Assembly (NCBI RefSeq): GCF_026342405.1
Contig: NZ_JAPEMU010000001.1
Coordinates: 1,488,001-1,552,000, forward strand
DNA from: Kitasatospora sp. NBC_00240
GTDB taxonomy: Bacteria > Actinomycetota > Actinomycetes > Streptomycetales > Streptomycetaceae
Length of the DNA stretch: 64,000 nucleotides
Reading direction: 5' to 3'
This document shows positions 1 through 8,182 of the stretch, piece by piece. The stretch's first letter is position 1, and the number at the start of each line of letters is the position of its first letter. Under the pieces are notes generated by a model, which was not told the origin of the DNA, made no database searches, and saw only the letters and a list, made by a program, of their open reading frames with translations. The translations under genes and the position numbers were made by a program.

Positions 1-534
1 GTGGACGGCCAGCCGGTGGGCGTGCTGGAGCGCGAGAACCACGAGCGCGCCATCGCCTTCACCGTGCCGGGCGAGGGCAGCCTGCTGAGCCTGCTGGTGG
101 AGAACCAGGGCCGGGTCAACTACGGCAGCGGGATCCACGACCGCAAGGGGCTGCTGGGCCGGGTCCTGCTGGACGGCGTCGAGCTGACCGGCTGGACCAG
201 CCGGCCGCTGCCGCTCGGCGACCTCGACGGGCTCTCCTTCACCGAGGACGGCCCCGCCCAGGTCGGCCCGACGTTCCACCGCGGCACCGTGCAGCTCGAC
301 GAGGTCGCCGACACCTTCCTCCACCTGCCCGGGTGGACCAAGGGCAACGTCTGGGTCAACGGCTTCCACCTCGGACGCCACTGGTCCCGCGGCCCCCAGC
401 GCTCGCTCTACGTCCCCGGCCCCGTCCTGCGCCAGGGGTCGAACGAGATCGTCGTGCTGGAGCTGCACGCCGCCCACCGCGCCCTCACCGTCGAACTGCG
501 CGAGGCCCCCGACCTCGGGCCGACCGAGGAGTAG
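1..534 (+). CDS. GH35 beta-galactosidase, C-terminal part only (5' end outside window)
   Basis: The frame is open from the first base, so the start and the catalytic barrel lie upstream of the window; the GTG at base 1 is probably internal. The 177 visible residues match the C-terminal galactose-binding beta-sandwich of GH35 enzymes: an NQGRVNYG segment near residue 36, DRKGLLG near 47, and the paired HLPGWTKGNVWVNGFHLGRHW block near 107-127 followed by SLYVPGPVL. In the family this domain packs against the barrel of an enzyme that removes terminal beta-D-galactose. No conclusion about substrate, signal peptide or localisation is possible from this fragment. It differs in type from the second GH35 in the window (51221-53974), which lacks this C-terminal signature. 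Confidence 0.85.
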   Translation: MDGQPVGVLERENHERAIAFTVPGEGSLLSLLVENQGRVNYGSGIHDRKGLLGRVLLDGVELTGWTSRPLPLGDLDGLSFTEDGPAQVGPTFHRGTVQLDEVADTFLHLPGWTKGNVWVNGFHLGRHWSRGPQRSLYVPGPVLRQGSNEIVVLELHAAHRALTVELREAPDLGPTEE

Positions 535-935
535 CCGGACGCACTCCCCGGCCCACTCCCCGGGCCCGCTCCCCGGCCCCATTTCCCGGAACCTCGGTCC
601 GGGAGCCCGGATGCCGGCCCCAGGGCCCGGGTTCCGGTACCGGTTCGGAGCACCGGAACACCCCCGTCCGGAGACCGCGGTCACGCAACGTACCCGCGGT
701 CTCCGGCATTGCGCTGCCCGAGGAATCCGCCGGCCGCGGCCCGGCCGCGCAAGCGCGCTCGCCGCCACCGGCGCCGGCCCGCACCGGCGCATCGTGCCTG
801 GTGACAGCCCTGCCGGCCGAGCCGGGCCGGCCGGCGGCCGCGTCGAGGACCCACCCGCCGGTGCATCAATGAACCCGATCGCGCGGTCCCGGCGACCGGG
901 CCGCTCCTTGCCAGCACCCCACCAAAGCGGGATAA
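535..935. other. Intergenic region with C-rich repeats and a weak terminator hairpin
   Basis: No gene is supported here. Three near copies of a CTCCCCGGCCC unit occupy roughly 543-580. A CCCGGA/TCCGGG hairpin with a 7-base loop lies at 585-603 and may end transcription of the beta-galactosidase gene. Open frames on both strands are compositional shadows. Confidence 0.4.
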
Positions 936-3791
936 ATGGGGAGTATGAGCCAGTATTCGGGCACTCTCCGGAGTTGGCTGATCCGCCGTTCCGGCAAAGC
1001 CGGCACGGTGGACCCGCCCCCTCCCGAAGCCGGCGACCCCCCGCAGCCGGACGACATCACCGTGCTGGCGCCCCCGGGCGGGCCCCGCCCACGGGCCCGG
1101 CAGACCCCGCGCAGCTTCGCCCGGGAGGTCTTCCTCCTCCAGCTGATGCTGGTGATCCTGCTCGTCGCGGCCGCGCTGGTGGCCGTCGTCGTCCAGACCC
1201 GGCGCGACACCATGGCCGATGCCCGGCACCGCACCCTCGCCGCCGCCGAGTCCTTCGCGCACGCCCCCGGACTGGTGAGCGCCCTGGACGGCCCGGACCC
1301 GAGCGCCACACTGCAGCCGCTCGCCGAGGACGCCCGCAAGGCCGCCGGCATCGACGCCCTCATCGTGTACAAGCTCGACGGGATCACCCTGACCCACAGC
1401 GACGTCTCGCAGCTCGGCAAGCACGTCATCGGCCCGTACGCCCAGGCCGCCGAGGGCAAGGCCTTCACCAGGACCTTCAACGGCGCGCTCGGCCCGTCCG
1501 TGATCTCGGCCGCCCCCGTGAAGGACGCCTCGGGCCAGGTGGTCGGCATCGTCTCCGCCCCGGTCACCGTGGAGTCGGTGCAGAACACCGTCAACCGGCA
1601 GCTGCCGGTCTTCCTGGTCAGCGCGGGCGCGGCCGTCGCCCTCGCCGCGGTCGGCGCGGGCCTGGTGAGCCACCGGCTGCGCCGCCAGACCCACGGCCTG
1701 GGCCCGGCCGAGATGACCCGGATGTACGAGCACCACGACGCCGTCCTGCACGCGGTGCGCGAGGGCGTGCTCATCACCGGCGACGACGGCCGGCTGCTGC
1801 TGGCCAACGACGAGGCCCGGCGGCTGCTGGACCTGCCCGCCGACGCGGAGGGACGCCCCGTCGAATCCCTGGGCCTGGACGCGGGCACCGCCGAACTGCT
1901 GGCCTCCGACCGGATCGCCACCGACGAGGTCCACCTGGCGGCGGACCGGCTGCTCTCCCTCAACAAGCGGTCCACCACGCCCTTCGGCGTGCACCGGACG
2001 AGCGTGGTGACGCTGCGGGACACCACCGAGCTGCGCGAGCTCTCGGGCCGGGCCGAGGTGGCCCGCGGGCGGCTGCGGCTGCTCTACGACGCCGGCATGC
2101 GGATCGGGTCCACCCTGGACGTGTCGCGCACCGCCGAGGAACTCGCGGAGGTGGCCGTCCCCGGGTTCGCCGACGTGGTCACCGTGGAGCTGCAGGACCT
2201 GGTCCTGCGCGGCGAGGAGCCGAGCGGGGCCAGCACCGAGCTGCGCCGCAGCGCCGTCGCCGGCCTGGCGGCCGACCACCCCCTCTACCCCGTCGGCCAG
2301 CTGATCCACTTCGTGCCGGGCACCCCCATGGCGACCAGCGTGGCCGACGGCCGGTCCGTGGTGGCGCCGGACCTGGCCGGCTCCCCCGGCTGGCAGGGCC
2401 AGGACCGCGCCCGGGCCCAGGAGATCCTCGACTACGGGATCCACTCCCTCGCGGTGGTGCCGCTGCAGGCCCGCGGCGTGGTGCTGGGCCTGGTGAACTT
2501 CTGGCGCGCGGGCGACTCCCCGCCGTTCGACCAGGAGGACCTCGCCTTCGCCGAGGAGGTCGCCGGCCGGGCCGCGGTGTCGATCGACAACGCCAGGCGC
2601 TACACCCGCGAGCACGCCACCGCGGTGACCCTGCAACGCAGTCTGATGCCCCGCGGCCTCCCGGCCCAGGAGGCCCTGGACGTGGCCCACCGCTACCTGC
2701 CCGCGCAGGCCGGCGTGGGCGGCGACTGGTTCGACGTGATCCCGCTGCCCGGCGCCCGGGTCGCGCTGGTGGTCGGCGACGTGGTCGGACACGGCCTGCA
2801 CGCGGCGGCCACCATGGGCCGGCTGCGGGTCGCCGTCCACAACTTCTCGACCCTGGACCTCCCCCCGGACGAACTGCTGGGCCACCTCGACGAACTGGTG
2901 GCGCGCATCGACGTCCAGGACGAGGACACCGAGGACGACGCGCAGCCGGCGATCACCGGCGCCACCTGTCTGTACGTCATCTACGACGCCGTCTCCGGGG
3001 TGGTCACCGCGGCCACGGCCGGCCATCCCCCGCCGGCGCTGGTCCACCCTGACGGGACGGTCGACTTCCTCTGCCCGCCGGTCTCCCCGCCGCTGGGCCT
3101 GGGCGCCGGCCTGCCCGTGGAGACCGCCGAGGCGACCCTGCCCGAGGGCTCCCGGCTGGTCCTCTACACCGACGGGCTGCTGCAGAACCGCACCCGCGAC
3201 CTGGACGCGGCCCTGGAGGCGCTCCGGCAGGCCGTCGGCGGGCCGGAGCGCCGACCGGAGGAGGTCTGCGCGGGCGTGATGGAGTCGATGCTGCCCACCC
3301 GGCCCGACGACGACGTGGCGCTGCTGGTGGCGCAGACCCGGCTGCTCGCACCGGACCGGGTCGCCGAGTGGGACGTGGAACCCGACCCGGCGGCGGTCAG
3401 CCCGGTCCGCAACGCCTGCGCCCGCAAGCTGGAGGAGTGGGGCCTGGAGCACATCTCCTTCGGCACCGAGCTCATCCTCAGCGAACTGATCACCAACGCC
3501 GTCCGCTACGGCAAGGTGCCGATCCGGGTGCGGCTGCTGCTCACCGAGACCCTGGTCTGCGAGGTCTCGGACGGGAGCAGCACCGCCCCGCACATCCGCC
3601 GTGCCAAGGACACCGACGAAGGCGGCCGAGGGCTCTTCCTGGTCGCCCGGTACGCCGAGCACTGGGGGACTCGCTACTCCAGCCGGGGGAAGACCATCTG
3701 GGCCTCCCAGACGCTGGACAGCAGCGGGACGCCGGACGAGGAGGCACTGGGCGACATGCTCCTCGGTGAGTGGGACGACCTGGAACTCTGA
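936..3791 (+). CDS. Membrane-anchored PAS-GAF-SpoIIE phosphatase with C-terminal HATPase domain
   Basis: A 951-residue signalling protein. Residues about 64-87 and 221-245 are membrane helices that enclose a Cache-like extracytoplasmic sensor. A PAS domain follows (about 265-375, with the VREGVLITGDDGRLLLAN motif), then a GAF domain (about 385-555). The PP2C/SpoIIE phosphatase (about 565-800) contains VGGDWFDV and GDVVGHGLHAA, the metal-binding aspartate motifs. The C-terminal RsbW/SpoIIAB-type HATPase (about 800-935) has ELILSELITNAVRYG and GGRGLFLV. Proteins of this build dephosphorylate anti-anti-sigma factors, and the HATPase domain may act as the matching kinase; no such partner is encoded nearby. 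The ATG at 936 is used; an in-frame ATG at 945 lies too close to the GGGGAG for normal spacing. It appears monocistronic, with a strong hairpin downstream. Confidence 0.9.
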   Translation: MGSMSQYSGTLRSWLIRRSGKAGTVDPPPPEAGDPPQPDDITVLAPPGGPRPRARQTPRSFAREVFLLQLMLVILLVAAALVAVVVQTRRDTMADARHRTLAAAESFAHAPGLVSALDGPDPSATLQPLAEDARKAAGIDALIVYKLDGITLTHSDVSQLGKHVIGPYAQAAEGKAFTRTFNGALGPSVISAAPVKDASGQVVGIVSAPVTVESVQNTVNRQLPVFLVSAGAAVALAAVGAGLVSHRLRRQTHGLGPAEMTRMYEHHDAVLHAVREGVLITGDDGRLLLANDEARRLLDLPADAEGRPVESLGLDAGTAELLASDRIATDEVHLAADRLLSLNKRSTTPFGVHRTSVVTLRDTTELRELSGRAEVARGRLRLLYDAGMRIGSTLDVSRTAEELAEVAVPGFADVVTVELQDLVLRGEEPSGASTELRRSAVAGLAADHPLYPVGQLIHFVPGTPMATSVADGRSVVAPDLAGSPGWQGQDRARAQEILDYGIHSLAVVPLQARGVVLGLVNFWRAGDSPPFDQEDLAFAEEVAGRAAVSIDNARRYTREHATAVTLQRSLMPRGLPAQEALDVAHRYLPAQAGVGGDWFDVIPLPGARVALVVGDVVGHGLHAAATMGRLRVAVHNFSTLDLPPDELLGHLDELVARIDVQDEDTEDDAQPAITGATCLYVIYDAVSGVVTAATAGHPPPALVHPDGTVDFLCPPVSPPLGLGAGLPVETAEATLPEGSRLVLYTDGLLQNRTRDLDAALEALRQAVGGPERRPEEVCAGVMESMLPTRPDDDVALLVAQTRLLAPDRVAEWDVEPDPAAVSPVRNACARKLEEWGLEHISFGTELILSELITNAVRYGKVPIRVRLLLTETLVCEVSDGSSTAPHIRRAKDTDEGGRGLFLVARYAEHWGTRYSSRGKTIWASQTLDSSGTPDEEALGDMLLGEWDDLEL

Positions 3792-3812
3792 CCGCCCGCC
3801 CGGCCCGCCCGG

Positions 3813-3846
3813 CCCGGAATCCCCGGCCTCCGCCGGAGATTCCGGG
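3813..3846 (+). terminator. Rho-independent-like hairpin after the SpoIIE gene
   Basis: A 9-bp perfect stem (CCCGGAATC with GATTCCGGG) encloses a second CCGG/CCGG stem, starting 22 bases after the stop codon. There is no U-tract, as is usual in streptomycetes. Confidence 0.6.
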
Positions 3847-4497
3847 CGTCCGCCGAAGCTCCCGGCTCCCGTGCGGGACCGCCCCCGGGGGGCGCCTGGG
3901 CCGAGGCCGTACCGGGCTGACGACCGCCTGCTTGCCCCCGTGTCCGCCGGCCGGCCGTCCGCCGGCCCGCGTGCCCGTCCGCCGGCCTGACCGGCTGCCG
4001 CGCACCCGCTGTTACCCATCCGTGCCCGCGGCGCCCGCACCGTGCATCGCGAGGCGCAATCCGGCCGAAACCGGACGAACACCGGCGCAGCGCCCCTACC
4101 CCAAGGGATTCGGAGGGCCGCCCGGGTGCGGCGGCCGCGACGGCCCGGGTGCGCGGCGGGCGTCCGCCGGGGGTCCCTTGACAGACTCCCGCGCTGCTCC
4201 CAGAATCTCCTCAACCCGCCGTGTTAACGCAGACATCAAAGTCCGCGGATCCGGCGCACCACCACGGTTCACCGCCCCCGGCCCACCCCCTCAGCCGGCG
4301 CGACGGCGCACCGAGCGGCCGGCCACCACCGGTACGCCCGTCCCTCCTCGGGACCGCGATCGCCCACCCGCCCGGCACCGCCGGCCGGCCATCGCCTCCG
4401 CCCCTGCGCATGACACACGTGTCCACCCCCACGTTCGCTTCCGGCTCGTCCGGAGCACGGACCGGTCATGCCTGAAGTGAAGAGCAAGAGGTACCCC
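3847..4497. other. Long 5' region upstream of the GH43 gene
   Basis: About 650 bases without a convincing gene. It holds a sigma-70-like promoter at 4178-4206. GTTAAC lies near 4224, in a short patch less GC-rich than its surroundings. The predicted untranslated leader of about 290 bases is long enough for regulation, but I see no recognisable riboswitch. Confidence 0.4.
4178..4206 (+). promoter_or_regulatory. Sigma-70 type promoter for the GH43 gene
   Basis: A perfect TTGACA at 4178-4183 is followed by a 17-bp spacer and CAGAAT at 4201-4206, which matches four of six consensus -10 bases. It points toward the GH43 gene at 4498. Confidence 0.6.
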
Positions 4498-5943
4498 ATG
4501 TCTCTCCGCAGCAAGGCCTCCGCGACACTGTTCGCCGCGCTGGCCGCCCTCCCCCTCTCCCTGGTCGGCGCGGTCGCCCCCGCTCAGGCCGCGCCGGTCA
4601 CCATCGACAACGCCACCCAGTTCACCGACCCGAGCGGCAACCCGGTGCACGCCCACGGCGGCGGCGTGATCAAGGTGGACCAGTACTACTACTGGTTCGG
4701 TGAGGACCGGAACGCCGACAACACCTTCCACTACGTCTCGGTCTACCGCTCCACCGACCTCAAGACCTGGGAGTTCCGCAACCACGCGCTGACGCAGGCC
4801 ACCGACCCGGAGCTGGGGTCCGCCAACATCGAGCGACCCAAGGTCATGTACAACGCCTCGACGCACCAGTTCGTGATGTGGATGCACAAGGAGAACAACG
4901 CGGACTACGGGGAGGCCCGGGCCGCGGTGGCCGTCTCCAGCACGGTCGACGGCGACTACAGCTACAAGGGCAGCTTCCGGCCGCTGGGCGAGATGTCCCG
5001 TGACATCACCACCTTCGTCGACACCGACGGCACCGGCTACATGATCTCCGCCGCCAACGAGAACCGGGACCTGCACGTCTACAAGCTGACGGCCGACTAC
5101 ACCGGCATCCAGTCCCAGGTGCAGAACCTCTGGGCGGGCAGCTCGCGGGAGGCCCCCGCGATGTTCAAGCGCAACGGCGTGTACTTCCTGCTCACCTCGG
5201 GCGCCACCGGCTGGGCGCCCAACCAGCAGAAGTACGCCACCGCCACCAGCATCACCGGGGCCTGGACCGGCCTGAAGGACGTCGGCGACTCCACCACCTT
5301 CCGCAGCCAGACCGCGTACGTGCTGCCCGTGCAGGGCACCGGGGCCACCAGCTACCTGTACATGGGCGACCGCTGGGGCAACTCGATGGGCAAGTCGGTC
5401 AACGACTCCCAGTACGTGTGGCTGCCGATCAAGTTCCCGACCAAGACGACGATGAGCCTGGAGTACTCCCCGCAGCTCACCGTCGACGCGGCGGCCGGCA
5501 CCGTCAAGGGCATGAACGTCACCTGGGAGACCCTGACGGCCCAGCACAGCGGCAAGTGCGCCGACGTGGCCAACTACGACACCGGGGACGCGGCGCCGCT
5601 GGTCCAGTGGGGCTGCGGCGCCGGCGCCAACGACCAGTTCTGGATCAAGAAGCTCGGCAACGGCTACGTCCAGATCATGGCCAGGCACAGCGGCAAGTGC
5701 CTGGACGTCGCGGGCGCGTCCACCGCGGACGGCGCGTCGGCCGTGCAGAACACCTGCAACGGCCAGCCGTCCCAGCAGTGGAAGCTCCGGACCACCAGCA
5801 CGGCCGGCTACGTCGAGATCGTCGCCAAGCACAGCAACAAGTGCCTGGACGTGGTGAACACCTCGACCGCCGACGGCACCGCGCTCGACCAGTGGGCCTG
5901 CTCCGGCGGCACCAACCAGCACTGGCAGCGCACCATAGCCTGA
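4498..5943 (+). CDS. Secreted GH43 galactanase-like hydrolase with C-terminal ricin-type lectin domain
   Basis: A 481-residue exported enzyme. Residues 1-31 form a Sec signal peptide ending in AQA. The GH43 five-bladed propeller spans about 35-330, with YYYWFGEDR, NIERPKVMYN, FVMWMHKEN, MSRDITTF, SREAPAMF and SGATGWAPN. These blocks resemble the exo-beta-1,3-galactanase type of GH43 (subfamily 24/34 group) rather than xylosidases. From about 342 to the end is a CBM13/ricin beta-trefoil with three QW-type repeats (NDQFW, SQQWK, NQHWQ), a common galactose-binding add-on. ATG 4498 is chosen because AAGAGG stands seven bases ahead; the ATG at 4468 lacks a comparable site. Its likely role is releasing galactose from extracellular arabinogalactan-like polymers. 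The exact specificity is inferred. Confidence 0.8.
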   Translation: MSLRSKASATLFAALAALPLSLVGAVAPAQAAPVTIDNATQFTDPSGNPVHAHGGGVIKVDQYYYWFGEDRNADNTFHYVSVYRSTDLKTWEFRNHALTQATDPELGSANIERPKVMYNASTHQFVMWMHKENNADYGEARAAVAVSSTVDGDYSYKGSFRPLGEMSRDITTFVDTDGTGYMISAANENRDLHVYKLTADYTGIQSQVQNLWAGSSREAPAMFKRNGVYFLLTSGATGWAPNQQKYATATSITGAWTGLKDVGDSTTFRSQTAYVLPVQGTGATSYLYMGDRWGNSMGKSVNDSQYVWLPIKFPTKTTMSLEYSPQLTVDAAAGTVKGMNVTWETLTAQHSGKCADVANYDTGDAAPLVQWGCGAGANDQFWIKKLGNGYVQIMARHSGKCLDVAGASTADGASAVQNTCNGQPSQQWKLRTTSTAGYVEIVAKHSNKCLDVVNTSTADGTALDQWACSGGTNQHWQRTIA

Positions 5944-6044
5944 GGGTGACGGCCTTCAGGGCCCGGTCGTGGGTGGCGGGATCCCCCCACGGCCGGGCCG
6001 GCCGTCGTCGCGGCCCGGCATCCGGGCCAGGACGACGGACCCGG

Positions 6045-6078
6045 CGTCCGGGGCGGGCCGACGGGCCCGCCCCGGACG
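6045..6078 (+). terminator. Strong 15-bp stem terminator after GH43
   Basis: CGTCCGGGGCGGGCC and its exact complement flank a GACG loop, about 100 bases after the GH43 stop codon. Confidence 0.75.
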
Positions 6079-6330
6079 ACCGCACCACCTTCGGTCAACG
6101 ATCCACAAAATGCGTTGTTGGTATATGTGACTTCTGGTTGAATCATGAGGGCCGGGCCGGGTGTTCCACGGCCGACGGCGCCGGATCGCCGGGGGCACAC
6201 CCGTTCCGGGGCATCCGACACCGCCGCCGGACCGGCCCCGCCGTGGCTTCGCCGAGAAGCACGGCTCCCGCCCGACCCCCGCCCCCGGGTCCGGAAGCTC
6301 GATCCGACGATTCCTGGGGGAGACACACCG
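6079..6330. other. Promoter region of the transporter, with an AT-rich island
   Basis: Bases 6095-6145 are unusually AT-rich for this genome and include a CAACG/CGTTG inverted repeat and TATATG at 6122-6127, a plausible -10 box. This is the likely start region for transcription of the leader frame and the MFS gene. Confidence 0.35.
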
Positions 6331-6465
6331 ATGCCGACCGTCGCCTTGACCGCCCCGCCCACGGGGCCCCCGTCCGTCCCGCCCACGGACAGCGGATGGT
6401 CGGCGACCCCGGCCGCCCCCCGCACCGGCCGGCCTGCCGTACGGTCGGTCCGGGTGTCCTGGTGA
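6331..6465 (+). CDS. Possible 44-residue leader peptide overlapping the MFS start
   Basis: An ATG at 6331 preceded by GGGGGAGA opens a 44-codon frame (starts MPTVALTAPP, ends VRVSW). Its TGA overlaps the GTG proposed as the MFS start (GTGA, 6462-6465). The peptide is Pro/Thr/Ser-rich and matches no family I know. It may be a translated leader that couples to the transporter. Alternatively the MFS protein really begins at 6331 and a frameshift, natural or from sequencing, separates the two frames. The good ribosome site here and the weak one before 6462 support coupling or a frameshift rather than chance. Confidence 0.4.
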   Translation: MPTVALTAPPTGPPSVPPTDSGWSATPAAPRTGRPAVRSVRVSW

Positions 6466-7679
6466 CCGCCGGGCCGACCGTACGGCGGGCCGCCGCGGCC
6501 GCACCGGCGCAGGTCGCACTCTTCAGCCCCGCCGCGGTGGTCGCCTCCTGCGTCGGCTTCGTCCTCATCGGCGCGCTCCAGGCGCTGTACGGCCCGGCGA
6601 TCCCGGCCCTGCGGGAGGAGTTCGGGCTCTCCCCCTCCGCCGCGGGGCTGGGCCTGAGCGCCCACTTCGCCGGCGGCGTGGCCGGCGTGCTGCTCTTCGA
6701 CCGGCTCCACGGCAGGCTGGGCAACCAGCAGATCCTGGGCAGCTCGTACCTGCTGATGGCCGTCGGTGCGGCCGGCTTCGCCCTGGCGCCGGACTGGCCG
6801 CTCGCCCTGGCGGCGGCGCTGCTGGCCGGGCTCGGCTTCGGCGGCATCGACTACGGCCTCAACCAGCTCTTCGCGGTGGGCTTCGGACACCGCTCGGCCG
6901 CGATGCTCAACATCCTCAACGCCCACTTCGGGGTCGGCGCGATCCTCGGGCCGGTGCTCATCGGCGCGGTGGGCCCCGAGCACTACCCCGCGGTCTTCCT
7001 CGGCTTCGCGCTCGCCAACCTGCCGCTGCTGCTGTTCCTTCGGGGCGTGCGCCAGCAAGGCGCGCCGACGGCGGACGACGACGCCACCGCGGCCGGCGCC
7101 CCCGGCGGGGCCAGGAACCGCAGCCTGCTCACCGTGCTGGCCGTCTTCGTCGTGCTCTACGTCCTGCACGTCGGGATCGAGGCGGGCGTGGGCGGCTGGG
7201 AGCCCACCCACCTGGAGACGGTCGGCTACGGCGCGGGCGTCGCCGCCACCGCGACGTCCGTCTTCTGGCTGATGCTGACCGCCGGCCGCTTCCTGGTCGC
7301 GCCGATGGCCCTGCGCTTCAGTGCCCGGGCCATCATCACGGCCTCCTGCACAGGTATGACGGCCTGCCTGCTGCTGGCCTCCGTCCCCGGACTCGCCCCG
7401 TACGCGTACGCCGGCGTCGGCCTGTTCATCGCGCCGATCTTCCCGACCGGACTGCCCTGGCTGAACCGGGCCGCGCCGCGGGCCAGGCGGGCGGGTGCCC
7501 TGGTCATCGCCGCATCGATGCTCGGCGGGGTCGCCGCGGGGCCGGCGCTCGGCAAGGCGATCGAGTGGTCCGGGGTGCGTGCCGTGCCGCTGCTGCTCGG
7601 CGGGCTCTCGGTCCTGTGCCTGGTGGCCGTGCTCTGGCTGGGCCGCGCCGCCGACGCACCGGCGCACCGCAGCGGCTGA
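6462..7679 (+). CDS. MFS transporter, sugar-porter-like
   Basis: About 405 residues with twelve predicted membrane helices. The first helix contains VVASCVGFVLIGALQALYG. Helix pairs follow around LGLSAHFAGGVAGVLLF, SSYLLMAVGAAGFALA and LLAGLGFGGIDYGLNQ, then a loop of about 25 residues near the middle, then VLYVLHVGIEAGVGGWEP. The VGIEAGVGGW segment resembles the FHS (fucose-galactose-glucose:proton symporter) type of MFS. Together with the adjacent GH43 enzyme this suggests uptake of a released monosaccharide. The GTG start is chosen because it overlaps the upstream stop; no Shine-Dalgarno sequence stands directly ahead. Substrate is inferred only. Confidence 0.7.
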   Translation: MTAGPTVRRAAAAAPAQVALFSPAAVVASCVGFVLIGALQALYGPAIPALREEFGLSPSAAGLGLSAHFAGGVAGVLLFDRLHGRLGNQQILGSSYLLMAVGAAGFALAPDWPLALAAALLAGLGFGGIDYGLNQLFAVGFGHRSAAMLNILNAHFGVGAILGPVLIGAVGPEHYPAVFLGFALANLPLLLFLRGVRQQGAPTADDDATAAGAPGGARNRSLLTVLAVFVVLYVLHVGIEAGVGGWEPTHLETVGYGAGVAATATSVFWLMLTAGRFLVAPMALRFSARAIITASCTGMTACLLLASVPGLAPYAYAGVGLFIAPIFPTGLPWLNRAAPRARRAGALVIAASMLGGVAAGPALGKAIEWSGVRAVPLLLGGLSVLCLVAVLWLGRAADAPAHRSG

Positions 7680-8169
7680 GGCGCCCGGGTGAGCGGCCGG
7701 AGATACGCGGCCGGAGATGCCCGGCCGGCGGGCCACCGGCCTCCGGCTGCTCGGAGGACTTCTTCTGGCTGACCGTCGGGCCCGGATCCGAAGCGGTGTC
7801 AGGCCGTGGCCCCCCTGCCGCGCCGCAGGTGTCGGCCCCTCGTGGTAGAAGCCTTCGGTTCGGCCGAGAAGACGCTGCACGCCAACCCCGGCCGGCACGG
7901 GGAGCTGCCGCGGTTCGAGACGGACGGCTCGCTGCGGTTCTTCACCCGGCATCTGCGCCGACCCGGCGTCCGCCCGGCCGGTCCGCTCCGTCCGTCCGTC
8001 CGTCCATCCATCCGCTCCACCGGTCGGCCCCGCTCGTCGGCCCCGGCGCGCCGGTCGTGATCCCTTCACGGCCGGCGCGGCCGCGTGCCGCAGTCGACCC
8101 GGGTGCCGCGACCGGCGGCCACCGACCGCCCTGCGGGCAGCAGTGACCGGAATCCGGTGCCGCGGCCAG
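7680..8169. other. Intergenic region before the first SARP gene
   Basis: No gene is supported. Near-repeats of GCGGCCGGAGAT occur at about 7693-7720. A tetranucleotide microsatellite lies at 7987-8014. A frame around 7806-8060 has some coding look but no ribosome site and no recognisable motif. Confidence 0.4.
7987..8014 (+). repeat. Tetranucleotide microsatellite (TCCG/TCCA)
   Basis: Seven four-base units in a row: four TCCG, two TCCA, one TCCG. It is intergenic, about 170 bases upstream of the SARP start. Confidence 0.85.
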
Positions 8170-8175
8170 TAGGGT
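8170..8175 (+). promoter_or_regulatory. -10 box of a probable leaderless promoter for the SARP gene
   Basis: TAGGGT ends seven bases before GTG 8183. This is the classic actinomycete arrangement in which transcription starts at the start codon. It is one reason to choose 8183 rather than the in-frame GTG at 8174. Confidence 0.55.
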
Positions 8176-8182
8176 GGATCTC

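Noticed and set aside
681..4214. A 1177-codon minus-strand open frame opposite the SpoIIE gene
   Set aside because: Its composition is His/Gln/Gly/Arg-rich with no motif, while the plus strand encodes a clear multi-domain protein.
7806..8060. Small plus-strand frame before the first SARP gene
   Set aside because: It has no ribosome site, runs into the TCCG microsatellite and has no family-like sequence.
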